A DNA stretch of 64,000 nucleotides from G965204755 sp965243415 (GTDB taxonomy: Bacteria; Acidobacteriota; Vicinamibacteria; Marinacidobacterales; Marinacidobacteraceae): assembly GCA_965243415.1 (NCBI GenBank), contig OZ251549.1, forward strand, positions 4,092,001 through 4,156,000, read 5' to 3'. This document shows positions 1 to 8,188 of this stretch, piece after piece. Each line of letters starts with the position of its first letter. The stretch's first letter is position 1. The position numbers and the translations under genes are program-made. The notes under the pieces are model-generated. The model did no database searches. It saw only the letters and a list, made by a program, of their open reading frames with translations, and was not told the DNA's origin.

Positions 1-37
1 CGGCGTCGGGCCGCGCGGCGGCCGGTTCCCGCCCCGG

Positions 38-71
38 GGTCTCGTCCCCGGTCTCGTCCCGGTCTCGTCCC
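38..71. repeat. 11-bp tandem repeat, 3 copies
   Basis: Three near-contiguous copies of GGTCTCGTCCC lie at 38-48, 50-60 and 61-71. No gene covers them and no hairpin is evident. They look like a small slippage-type repeat in GC-rich spacer DNA. Confidence 0.7.
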
Positions 72-376
72 TGCCCGGGGGCCCCGGTCCGGCGGGTCGC
101 CGGCGGAGGCGCCCGAAACCGTCCCCCCGCTGTGGTAGAAGTCTCGCCGGGAACGCTCTCCCCCGACCGGGTCCCCGGTCGGGCCTCGCGCCGGCCGGCG
201 GGGTCTCGTTCCCCCCGGACGCGCCTCCCCGCCGGCGAACCCCCTCGCGAACCCCGAAGCTCCGCGCCCCGCGCGATCGCCGCCCGCGCCCCGGCGCCGG
301 GAACCGCGGCGGTCGGCGGCCACCCCGGGCCCGCTGACCGCGCCGACCGACCCCCGGCCCCGCACCCCGAGACTCC
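72..376 (+). other. gene-free region before clpP
   Basis: I see no recognisable protein here. An open frame at 132-380 is Pro/Arg-rich and is best explained by base composition. A possible -10 box TAGAAG sits at 136-141 and could start the clpP transcript with a long leader; no good -35 is visible. A trigger-factor gene, often found upstream of clpP, is not within the window. Confidence 0.4.
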
Positions 377-988
377 ATGAACGAACCCCCCGCCCCCACG
401 AACCAGATCCCCATACCGTTCGTCGTCGAGCAGACCGCCCGGGGCGAACGCTCCTACGACATCTACTCCCGGCTGCTCAAGGACAACATCATCTTCATCG
501 GCCAGCAGATCCACGACGCCCTGGCGAACACCGTGGTCGCCCAACTCCTGTTCCTCGAGGCCGAGGATCCGGAGAAGGAGATCTCGGTGTACATCAACTG
601 CCCCGGGGGCTCGGTGAGCGCCGGGCTGGCGATCTACGACACCCTGCAGTTCATCCGGCCCGATGTGACCACCTACTGCCTGGGCCAGGCCTCCAGCATG
701 GGGGCGGTGCTGCTCGCCGCGGGGGCCGAGGGGAAGCGGTTCGCGCTGCCCAACTCCTCGATCATGATCCACCAGCCGATGGGGGGCTTCTCCGGCCAGG
801 AGAGCGACATCCGGATCCGGGCGCGGGAGATCATGCGGATCCGCTCCCGGCTCACCGACATCCTCGCCCGCCACACCGGGAAGACCACCGAGCAGATCGC
901 GCAGGACATCGAGCGCGACCACTTCCTGACCGCCGCCGAAGCGAAGGCCTACGGGCTGGTGGACGCGGTCATCGAGCACCGCGCCTGA
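377..988 (+). CDS. clpP: ATP-dependent Clp protease proteolytic subunit
   Basis: ClpP is the serine peptidase that forms the double-heptamer chamber degrading proteins fed in by ClpX or ClpA/C. The 203-residue length is normal. The triad is visible with the standard spacing: Ser107 in QASSMGAV, His132 in MIHQPMGG and Asp181 in ERDHF. The NCPGGSVSAGLAIYD block of the oxyanion/substrate region is intact. The ATG follows a weak upstream purine stretch. It is followed 177 bp later by clpX on the same strand, the classical clpP-clpX order, but a -10-like box between them allows separate transcription of clpX. Nothing unusual; confident. Confidence 0.97.
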   Translation: MNEPPAPTNQIPIPFVVEQTARGERSYDIYSRLLKDNIIFIGQQIHDALANTVVAQLLFLEAEDPEKEISVYINCPGGSVSAGLAIYDTLQFIRPDVTTYCLGQASSMGAVLLAAGAEGKRFALPNSSIMIHQPMGGFSGQESDIRIRAREIMRIRSRLTDILARHTGKTTEQIAQDIERDHFLTAAEAKAYGLVDAVIEHRA

Positions 989-1043
989 GGGCGGATCCCG
1001 GATTGCCCCGACCGGGAGAGCGCGGCGAACGCGGCCGCGCCGT

Positions 1044-1049
1044 TAAAAT
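1044..1049 (+). promoter_or_regulatory. candidate -10 box upstream of clpX
   Basis: TAAAAT (in CGTTAAAATG) is the only AT-rich hexamer in the clpP-clpX gap and lies about 115 bp upstream of the clpX start. No convincing -35 is seen. Confidence 0.4.
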
Positions 1050-1165
1050 GCGGAACACCGGCGGCCGCGAGAGGCAGCCGCACCGAAGCCGGGCGGGGTT
1101 CCCCGCCGGCTGATCACCGCGCGGAACCGGAGACCACCGAGCCGGGGCGGAGGAGAGGACCCACC

Positions 1166-2443
1166 TTGCCGACCAGAGGAAAAGGGCGCAGCGGGAACGG
1201 CCCCGCCGACACCTTGACCTGCAGTTTCTGCAACAAGCAGCAGCGGGCCGACGGCAAACTCATCGCCGGGCCCGACGGCATCTTCATCTGCGACGAGTGC
1301 GTCGCCATCTGCAACGACATCATCGCGGACAAGTCGCGGACGCTGCCGCCGAAGAGCCGGTCGCGGCGAAACCTGACCCCGGAAGCGATCCGCCGCCGCC
1401 TCGACGAGTACGTGATCGGGCAGGAAGAGGCCAAGAAGAAACTCGCGGTGGCGGTGTACAACCACTACAAGCGCATCCGGCTGAGCGAGAACGCCGCCGA
1501 CCGCTCCGACTCGGTGGAACTCAGCAAGAGCAATGTGCTGCTCATGGGCGCCACCGGCACCGGGAAGACCCTGCTGGCCCAGACCCTGGCCCGGATCCTC
1601 GAAGTGCCCTTCACCATCGTGGACGCGACCACCCTCACCGAAGCCGGCTATGTGGGCGAGGATGTGGAGAACATCATCCTCAAGTTGCTCCAGGCCGCCG
1701 ACGGCGACATCGCGCGGGCGCAGGAGGGGATCATCTATGTGGACGAGATCGACAAGGTCTGCCGCAAGAGCGAGAACCCCTCGATCACCCGGGATGTCTC
1801 CGGCGAAGGGGTGCAGCAGGCGCTCCTCAAGATCGTCGAGGGCACCGTCGCCAATGTGCCGCCGCAGGGCGGGCGGAAGCATCCGCACCAGGAGTTCCAC
1901 CAGGTGGACACCACGAACATCCTGTTCATCTGCGGCGGCGCCTTCGTGGGGCTCGAGTCCATCATCGAGCGGCGGATCGGGCAGAAGGCGCTCGGTTTCG
2001 GCGCGGCGGTGCCGGAGAACGCCCGGGCGCGGCGGGCCGCCACCATCGACCAGCAGCAGCCGACGGACCTGATCCGCTACGGGCTGATCCCGGAGTTCGT
2101 GGGGCGGCTGCCGGTGGTGGCCACCCTCGAGGCGCTCGACCAGGGCGATCTCATCCGCATCATGACCGAGCCCAGGAACGCGCTGGTGAAGCAGTACCGG
2201 ACGCTGCTCAGCGCCGAAGGGGTCGAGTGCCGGTTCACGCCGCCGGCGCTCAAGACGATCGCGCAGCAGGCGGCCGAACGCGACCTCGGCGCCCGCGGGC
2301 TGCGGATGATCCTCGAGAACCTGATGCTGGACCTGATGTACGAGTTGCCGTCGAAGAAACAGGTCCGCGAGGTCGTGGTGACCCGGGAATTCGTGCTCGG
2401 GCACGCCGACCCGGTCACCGTCCTCTCCCGGAAAGCCGGCTGA
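1166..2443 (+). CDS. clpX: ATP-dependent Clp protease ATP-binding subunit ClpX
   Basis: ClpX is the AAA+ unfoldase that recognises tagged substrates and threads them into ClpP. The 425 residues include the N-terminal C4 zinc-binding domain (Cys19, Cys22, Cys42, Cys45), Walker A GATGTGKT near residue 130, the GYVGEDVE pore loop, Walker B IIYVDEIDKV and the C-terminal small domain. The start is TTG at 1166, set by a strong ribosome-binding stretch GGAGGAGAGG about 6 bp before it; it gives the expected short leader before the zinc domain. It lies downstream of clpP, so the pair very likely acts as ClpXP. Confidence 0.97.
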   Translation: MPTRGKGRSGNGPADTLTCSFCNKQQRADGKLIAGPDGIFICDECVAICNDIIADKSRTLPPKSRSRRNLTPEAIRRRLDEYVIGQEEAKKKLAVAVYNHYKRIRLSENAADRSDSVELSKSNVLLMGATGTGKTLLAQTLARILEVPFTIVDATTLTEAGYVGEDVENIILKLLQAADGDIARAQEGIIYVDEIDKVCRKSENPSITRDVSGEGVQQALLKIVEGTVANVPPQGGRKHPHQEFHQVDTTNILFICGGAFVGLESIIERRIGQKALGFGAAVPENARARRAATIDQQQPTDLIRYGLIPEFVGRLPVVATLEALDQGDLIRIMTEPRNALVKQYRTLLSAEGVECRFTPPALKTIAQQAAERDLGARGLRMILENLMLDLMYELPSKKQVREVVVTREFVLGHADPVTVLSRKAG

Positions 2444-2595
2444 ACCCCGCGCCGGCGGCCGGCGCCCGCCCCCGGCCCCCGCGGATTCCGTCCGGCCCGC
2501 TCCTTCCCGCTCCCGCCTTCCTCCCGCCCGACTCCCGAACCGGAGCCCGCCGAACCCGATCCCGCCGCATCCCGCCGAACCCCACCGAACCGAAC

Positions 2596-3225
2596 ATGCC
2601 GAAAGGCCCCTCGCCGACGACGGTCTTCCTGACCAGCGCCGCCGCCCCCGCCGGTTTCCCCCCGCCGGAGATGCCGGAGGTGTGCTTCGTGGGCCGGTCG
2701 AATGTGGGGAAGTCCAGCCTGCTGAACCGGCTCGCCGGCCGGCGGGCGCCGGCGGCGGTCTCGAAGACCCCGGGCCGCACCCGGCTCATCAACTTCTTCC
2801 AGGTGGGCGACCGCTACCGGCTGGTGGATCTGCCCGGGTACGGCTACGCCCGGGTGCCCGACCGGGTGCGCGCCCCCTGGGAGGGGCTGGTGCTCGCCTA
2901 CCTGCGCGGACGGGAGAGCCTGGTGCTGAACCTGCTGCTGGTGGACCTCCGGCGGGAGCCGCTGCCGAGCGACCGGGCGGCGCTCGACCTGCTGCTCGAT
3001 ACCGGCAGCCCGGTGGCGGTGGTGGCGACGAAGGCCGACAAACTGAAGCGCGGCCCCCGGACCGTCCGGCTGGGTCTCCTCCGGGAGGCCTACGGGCGAG
3101 GAGGGACGATCCCGGTGATCCCCTGCTCCGCCGCCCCCGGGCGGGGGCCGGGAACGAAGGAGCCGGGGGCCGGGGTGGGCGCGGTGCGGCAACTGGTGAG
3201 CGAACGGGTGGGGGCGTGGCGCTGA
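2596..3225 (+). CDS. engB: ribosome biogenesis GTP-binding protein EngB (YsxC/YihA)
   Basis: EngB is a small TRAFAC GTPase needed for assembly of the large ribosomal subunit. The 209-residue product has G1 GRSNVGKSS, a threonine-bearing switch I (KTPGRTR), G3 DLPGYGYA and G4 TKAD in order. The reading frame is open far upstream inside clpX, but the ATG at 2596 gives the normal family length and places G1 about 35 residues in. The 150 bp between clpX and this gene is GC-rich and holds nothing recognisable. The stop codon overlaps a possible GTG start of rho (3216). Confidence 0.93.
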   Translation: MPKGPSPTTVFLTSAAAPAGFPPPEMPEVCFVGRSNVGKSSLLNRLAGRRAPAAVSKTPGRTRLINFFQVGDRYRLVDLPGYGYARVPDRVRAPWEGLVLAYLRGRESLVLNLLLVDLRREPLPSDRAALDLLLDTGSPVAVVATKADKLKRGPRTVRLGLLREAYGRGGTIPVIPCSAAPGRGPGTKEPGAGVGAVRQLVSERVGAWR

Positions 3226-3335
3226 CCGCCGGCGCCGGCACCCACCGGCGCCGTTCCCGCCGGGTGTTCCGGGCCGGGCCCCGGGTGCTGCAGAAGCCGG
3301 AGCCGGCGGAGAACCCGGACCTGCCGGCGCTGCTC

Positions 3336-4586
3336 ATGGCGGAGTTGGTCCGCTACACCCCGGCGCAACTGCAGGAAGTGGCGACCGGCCTGGGGGTCGA
3401 CTCCCCCGACGCCCTGCCCCGGCAGGACCTGCTCTACCGGATCCTCGGCGCCCACTCCGAGCGCGGCGGCAAGATCGTCGCCCGGGGGACGCTCCACCTC
3501 CTGGTCGAGGGGTTCGGCTTCCTGCGGTCGGCGATCAACTCCTACCTGCCCGGCCCCAACGATGTGTATGTCTCGCCGCAGCAGATCCGGCGGTTCCAAC
3601 TCCGCAGCGGGGACATGCTGATCGGCGAGATCCGCCGTCCGCGCCGGGGCGAGCGCTACTACGGCCTGCGCGACCTCTACACGGTGAACGACGCCTCGGC
3701 GTTCGAGCGGGAACTGCCGCCGGACTTCGAGTCGCTGACCCCGCTCCACCCCAACCGGATGATCCGCCTCGAGAACGACCCCGAGGACCTGGCCTCCCGG
3801 GTGGTGGACCTGGTGGCGCCCATCGGGGCCGGGCAGCGGGGATTGATCGTGGCCCCCCCGCGCGCCGGGAAGACGGTGATGCTGCAGTCCATCGCCCGGG
3901 CCATCCACCGGAACCACCCGGACATCGAGTTGCTGGTGCTCCTGGTGGACGAACGGCCCGAAGAGGTCACGGACATGCTGCGGAATGTGGAGGCGGAGAT
4001 CCTGAGTTCCACCTTCGACGAGCGCGGCATCCGGCACATCCAGGTCGCCGAGGCCTGTCTCGACCGGGCCAAGCGGCGGGTGGAACTGGGCCACCAGGTG
4101 GTGATCCTGCTGGACTCGCTCACCCGGCTGGCGCGGGCCTACAACCACACCCGGACCACCGGGCCGGTGCGGCTGCTGTCCGGCGGCATGGACGCCACCG
4201 CCATCCAGCACCCCAAGAAGTTCTTCGGCGCCGCCCGGAACACCGAGAACGGCGGCTCGCTGACGATCCTGGCGACCGCGCTGGTGGACACCGGCAGCCG
4301 TCTCGACGATCTGGTGTACGAGGAGTTCAAGGGCACCGGGAACCTGGAGATCCACCTCGACCAGCGCCTGCTGGAACAGCGCATCTTCCCGGCGATCGAC
4401 ATCCACCAGAGCGGCACCCGGCGGGAGGAGATGCTGCTCGACGAGACCGCGCTGAAGTACATGGCGGTGCTGCGGCGGGTGCTGGCGCCGCTCGACCCGG
4501 TGGAGGCGATGACCCTGATGCTCGACCGGATGAAGCAGACGGACACGAACGCCGATTTCCTGGAGGCGATGGCCCGGGGCGCCTGA
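3336..4586 (+). CDS. rho: transcription termination factor Rho
   Basis: Rho is the hexameric RNA helicase that ends transcription at Rho-dependent terminators. From the ATG at 3336 the product has 416 residues, the usual length for Rho without an insertion domain. Visible parts are the N-terminal helical region (LVRYTPAQLQEV), the RNA-binding CSD with RNP1-like GFGFLRS, Walker A APPRAGKT, Walker B VVILLDSLTRLARAYN, and the Q/R loops. An in-frame GTG at 3216, overlapping the engB stop, would add 40 Arg/Pro-rich residues. I prefer 3336 because MAELVRYTP resembles known Rho N-termini. Few intrinsic terminators with T-tracts are visible in the window, consistent with heavy use of Rho. Confidence 0.95.
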   Translation: MAELVRYTPAQLQEVATGLGVDSPDALPRQDLLYRILGAHSERGGKIVARGTLHLLVEGFGFLRSAINSYLPGPNDVYVSPQQIRRFQLRSGDMLIGEIRRPRRGERYYGLRDLYTVNDASAFERELPPDFESLTPLHPNRMIRLENDPEDLASRVVDLVAPIGAGQRGLIVAPPRAGKTVMLQSIARAIHRNHPDIELLVLLVDERPEEVTDMLRNVEAEILSSTFDERGIRHIQVAEACLDRAKRRVELGHQVVILLDSLTRLARAYNHTRTTGPVRLLSGGMDATAIQHPKKFFGAARNTENGGSLTILATALVDTGSRLDDLVYEEFKGTGNLEIHLDQRLLEQRIFPAIDIHQSGTRREEMLLDETALKYMAVLRRVLAPLDPVEAMTLMLDRMKQTDTNADFLEAMARGA

Positions 4587-4728
4587 CCCCGGGACGCTTT
4601 CCCCGGGACCGCCTCACCTCGGGGCCGGCCGCGTCGGTCGAAGGGCGGCGAAAGGCCGGCGCGAAGGGCTCCACGACGGTTCTCCGGAAGCGGAGGATTC
4701 CCCGGAGCGGCGCGCTGCCGGGCTGCGT

Positions 4729-4734
4729 TACGAT
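4729..4734 (+). promoter_or_regulatory. candidate -10 box upstream of rpmE
   Basis: TACGAT (in GCGTTACGATTC) lies 45 bp before rpmE in a 190-bp gap that otherwise holds nothing. The same hexamer recurs before other genes in this window, directly upstream of two XRE-peptidase genes. Confidence 0.45.
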
Positions 4735-4779
4735 TCCCGGTTCCACCGAGTCCCCGCGCCGAAAAACCCTGTCCCGAAA

Positions 4780-5019
4780 ATGAAACCCGACCTCCACCCC
4801 GCCTACCGGGAGATCCGGGTGACCTGCGCCTGCGGGGCCGAGTTCTCGACGCGGTCGACGCGGAAAGACGACCTGCGGCTGGAGATCTGCTCGAAGTGCC
4901 ACCCGTTCTTCACCGGGAAGCAGCGCCTCGTGGACTCCACCGGACGGGTCGAGCGTTTCCGCCTCAAGTACGGCGAGGTCCGCTCCAAGCGGGCCGAACG
5001 CCAGGCCGCCGAGATCTAA
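4780..5019 (+). CDS. rpmE: 50S ribosomal protein L31 (zinc-binding form)
   Basis: L31 bridges the large and small ribosomal subunits. The 79-residue protein keeps all four zinc ligands of the C+ form (Cys16, Cys18, Cys37, Cys40) and the signature CSKCHPFFTGKQR. It carries a slightly longer basic C-terminus than the 70-residue E. coli protein. Because it is the zinc form, a zinc-independent paralogue under Zur control may exist elsewhere. It sits between rho and prfA, an order shared with many Gram-positive and some diderm genomes. Confidence 0.96.
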   Translation: MKPDLHPAYREIRVTCACGAEFSTRSTRKDDLRLEICSKCHPFFTGKQRLVDSTGRVERFRLKYGEVRSKRAERQAAEI

Positions 5020-5080
5020 CCGCCTTCGCCCGTCGGGCCGGTCGGTCGACCGGTCCGACGGGCGGCTGCTGCTGGCCGTC

Positions 5081-6271
5081 ATGGCTTCGGCGTCCCCCGC
5101 CCCGCGCCCCCCGCTCGAGCGGGAGCGGTCTGCCCGGCGGCCGACCCGACCCGAGCGGGCGGAACGGGCCGCGGGGCCGCGGGGAGGCCCGGGACTCGCC
5201 GCCCTCGAAGGATCCCTGCAGGCAGCCCGGGAGCGGTACCGGGAAGTGACCGAAGCGCTGGCCCGGCCGGAGACGCTGGCCGACCCGGCGGTGCTCCGGC
5301 GGCTGGCCGCCGCCCATTCCGAACTGGAGCCGCTCATCGAAGCCGCACGCCGCCGGGAAGCGGTCGCCCGGGATCTCGAGGAAGCGGAGGACCTGGAGCG
5401 CGACCCCGACGCCGAGGTGGCGCAACTGGCCGCCGAGGAAGCCGGGGAGGCGCGGGCGGAACTGGAGCGGGTCGAAGCCGAGATCCGGCGGCGGTTGCTC
5501 CCGAAGGATCCGAACGACGAACGGAATGTCCTGCTCGAAGTGCGCGCCGGGACCGGCGGCGACGAGGCGGCGCTCTTCGCCGGCGAGGTCTTCCGGATGT
5601 ACCAGCAGTACGGCCGGGCCCGGGGGTACCGGGTGGACCTGGTGTCCTCCCAGGAGACGCCGGCCGGCGGAGTCAAGGAAGCGGTGGCGGTCATCGAGGG
5701 CCGGGGCGCGTACAGCCGACTGAAGTTCGAGAGCGGCGTCCACCGGGTGCAGCGGGTGCCGGCCACCGAGACCTCCGGGCGCATCCACACCTCGGCGGTG
5801 ACCGTCGCCGTCCTGCCGGAAGCCGAGGAAGTGGAGATCGCCCTCGACCCCCGGGACCTCCGGGTGGACACCTTCTGCTCCTCGGGGCCCGGCGGGCAGA
5901 GCGTGAACACCACCCACTCGGCCGTGCGCATCACCCACCTCCCCACCGAAGTGGTGGTCAGTTGCCAGGACGAGAAGTCCCAGATCAAGAACCGGGCGAA
6001 GGCGCTGCGGGTGCTGCGGTCGCGCCTGCTCGACCGGGCCCGGCAGGAGCAGCGGGACCAGGTGGCGGAGACCCGGCGCGGCCAGGTGGGGCGGGGCGAC
6101 CGCAGCGAGAAGATCCGCACCTACAACTTCCGGGAGAACCGGATCACCGACCACCGCATCGCGCTGACCCTGCACACCCTCCCGGCGGTGCTCGACGGCG
6201 ACCTCGACCCGCTCATCGGCCCGCTGCAGGCGAACGAGCAGTCCGACCGGCTGAAGTCCCTCCACCGCTGA
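5081..6271 (+). CDS. prfA: peptide chain release factor 1
   Basis: RF1 recognises UAA and UAG stop codons and triggers peptidyl-tRNA hydrolysis. The 396-residue product shows the PAT tripeptide (RVPATETSGR) that marks RF1 rather than RF2, the catalytic GGQ in GPGGQSVNTTHSAV, and the conserved GDRSEKIRTYNF tail. The first about 35 residues are Pro/Arg-rich and have no counterpart in typical RF1, so a start slightly downstream of the ATG at 5081 is possible, but no better ATG is visible. prmC, whose product methylates the GGQ glutamine, follows immediately. Confidence 0.95.
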   Translation: MASASPAPRPPLERERSARRPTRPERAERAAGPRGGPGLAALEGSLQAARERYREVTEALARPETLADPAVLRRLAAAHSELEPLIEAARRREAVARDLEEAEDLERDPDAEVAQLAAEEAGEARAELERVEAEIRRRLLPKDPNDERNVLLEVRAGTGGDEAALFAGEVFRMYQQYGRARGYRVDLVSSQETPAGGVKEAVAVIEGRGAYSRLKFESGVHRVQRVPATETSGRIHTSAVTVAVLPEAEEVEIALDPRDLRVDTFCSSGPGGQSVNTTHSAVRITHLPTEVVVSCQDEKSQIKNRAKALRVLRSRLLDRARQEQRDQVAETRRGQVGRGDRSEKIRTYNFRENRITDHRIALTLHTLPAVLDGDLDPLIGPLQANEQSDRLKSLHR

Positions 6272-6329
6272 CCGGGAACAGCGGCGGCGGTCGCAGTCCC
6301 GCATGAGCCGGCCGCCGGGCCCGCGGTTC

Positions 6330-7010
6330 GCCGGGACTCCTGCGGAACCGGCGCTCGGCTTCCCCGGAACGGCGACCGCCACCGCGCCCCGGCGGACGGG
6401 ACGAACGGCGAATCTCCGTTCGGGCACCGCGCGCCGCTCCCGGCCGGCGGGCGATCCCGTCAGGTCGGAAGCCGGGACGACCACGATCCCCGGCGCGCCG
6501 CGACCGGCGAAGCGGACTTGCGCCGCCGCCGCAGACGCCCGGTCGCCGGTCCGCACCGCCGCGGACCGGGGCGGAACAGCACCGCTCCGATCCCGGAACC
6601 GCACGCCGGCCTCTCGGGTCGTCGGGACTCCGCCGGCAACGGCGCCGGGCTTCCGGGAAACCGTTCCCGGTCCCGCGGGAACGGCGAATCCGCGTTCCCG
6701 CACCCCGGGCCGCTCCCGGCCGGCGGGCGATCCCGTCGGGCCGCAAGCCGGGACGACCACGATCCCCGGCGCGCCGCGACCGGCGGAGCGGACGCGCGCC
6801 GGGGTCGCTACCGCCGCCCCCGAGGCCCGGCTGCCGCTCCGCGCCGCCTCCGACCGGGGCGGAACGGCGTCGGTCCGGCCCCGGAGGAACGCGCCGGCGC
6901 CGCGGGTCGTCGGGACTCCGGCGGAGCCGGCGCCCGGCTCCCGGGGCGCGATCTCCGGTCCCGCGAGAACGGTGAGCGCCACCGGCCGCTCCCGGGCCGC
7001 GGGCGAGCCC
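6330..7010 (+). repeat. degenerate in-frame tandem repeat (about 276-291 bp units) upstream of prmC
   Basis: Matching blocks recur at 6332/6623 and 6618/6906 (GTCGGGACTCC-type) and at 6451/6727/7003 (GCGATCCCGT-type). The offsets are 291, 288, 276 and 276 bp, all multiples of three. The three units are in frame with prmC and would encode Pro/Arg/Thr-rich, low-complexity sequence. See the prmC entry. Confidence 0.75.
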
Positions 7011-7094
7011 GCCGCGCCGGCGGGCGATTCGGCCGGGACGACGGGCGAGCCGGCGGGGCCGGTGGACGAGCGGGTCGGGGCAACGGGCGATCCG

Positions 7095-8177
7095 ATGACG
7101 CCGGCGGCCGGGGAGGCAACGGTCCGGCCGACCGTTCACGAGGCGGTGCGGCAGGCGGCGCGGAGCCTCGCCGGGGCCGGGGTCGCGGACGCGGCCCTCG
7201 ACGCGCGGCTGCTGCTGCGGGCCGCCGCCGGGTGGTCGGCCGCGGAGTTGGTCGCCGAAGGGCGGCGGCCGCTCTCCCCCGCCCTCCGGGCCCGGTTCGA
7301 GGATCTGGTGCGGGAGCGGGCGGCCCGGCGGCCGCTGCAGCACCTGACCGGGAGGGTCGAGTTCTACGGGCTCTCCCTGGGGGTCGGGCCGGGAGCGCTG
7401 ATCCCCCGTGCGGACACCGAGGTCCTGGTGGAGGCGGTGCTCGACTTCCTGCGCGACCGCCGGGGAACGGATGGCGCGGAGACCGGGGCGGCGGGCCGGC
7501 CGCTGCGGATCGCCGATGCGGGGTGCGGGGCCGGGCCGATCGCGCTGGCCCTGGCGGCGGAAACGGCCCCGCCGATACCGCCGGCAGCCATCGCCGGAGC
7601 GCCGGCCGGGAACGAGTCCCTCACCCGCCCGGCAGTGCCCGCGCCCCCGGCCCGACCCGACTCGCCGGTCTCCCCGGTCGTCCCGGTCACGGTCGTCGGG
7701 TTCGAGATCGAGGCGGCGGCGCTGGCCCTCGCCGCCCGCAACCGCCGGGAGACCGGCCTCGCGGCCCGGGTGGCCCTGGTCCGGGGAGACCTGCTGGAAG
7801 CCGCCCGACCCGGGTCGTTCGCGGTGGTGGCGGCGAACCTCCCCTATGTGCCGCGGACGGAGATCGAACGCCTGGAACCGGAAGTCCGCGACCACGAACC
7901 CCGGCGCGCCCTCGACGGCGGCGCGGACGGCCTCGACCCGCTGCGGCGCCTGCTGCCGCTCGCCGCCCGGGCGCTGGCCCCGGAGGGCGCCCTGTTCGTC
8001 GAGATCGGGGCCGGCCAGCGGGAGGCCGCTTCCGGGGAGATCGCCGCCGCCGGCTTCCGCCCCTTCCGGGTGGTCCCCGACCTGGCCGGCCTCCCCCGGG
8101 TGCTCGCCGCGGCGCCGCCCCCGGTTCCGTCGGAACCCGCCCCCCGCACGGGAGCCGGTGCGGTCGGCAACGGATAG
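7095..8177 (+). CDS. prmC: peptide chain release factor N5-glutamine methyltransferase
   Basis: PrmC (HemK) methylates the GGQ glutamine of release factors; it follows prfA, as usual. The methyltransferase part has the N-terminal helical domain, the substrate-loop region ALIPRADTEVLVEAVL, SAM motif I ADAGCGAGPIALALA and the catalytic tetrapeptide, here NLPY instead of the common NPPY. About 60 Pro/Ala-rich residues interrupt the Rossmann domain after motif I. I place the start at ATG 7095 (360 residues). The frame is open back to an ATG at 6303, just after prfA, which would give 624 residues with the repeat-built extension. Which start is used cannot be told from sequence alone. Confidence 0.88.
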   Translation: MTPAAGEATVRPTVHEAVRQAARSLAGAGVADAALDARLLLRAAAGWSAAELVAEGRRPLSPALRARFEDLVRERAARRPLQHLTGRVEFYGLSLGVGPGALIPRADTEVLVEAVLDFLRDRRGTDGAETGAAGRPLRIADAGCGAGPIALALAAETAPPIPPAAIAGAPAGNESLTRPAVPAPPARPDSPVSPVVPVTVVGFEIEAAALALAARNRRETGLAARVALVRGDLLEAARPGSFAVVAANLPYVPRTEIERLEPEVRDHEPRRALDGGADGLDPLRRLLPLAARALAPEGALFVEIGAGQREAASGEIAAAGFRPFRVVPDLAGLPRVLAAAPPPVPSEPAPRTGAGAVGNG

Positions 8178-8180
8178 GAT
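8175..8180 (+). promoter_or_regulatory. candidate -10 box of the symporter gene
   Basis: TAGGAT overlaps the prmC stop codon and ends 8 bp before the GTG start of the symporter. If used, the mRNA would be leaderless or nearly so. Confidence 0.4.
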
Positions 8181-8188
8181 CGTTCGCC

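Noticed and set aside
1043..2404. Long minus-strand open frame opposite clpX
   Set aside because: High GC removes stop codons in antisense frames; the sequence is His/Arg/Gly-rich with no domain, while clpX on the + strand is fully conserved.
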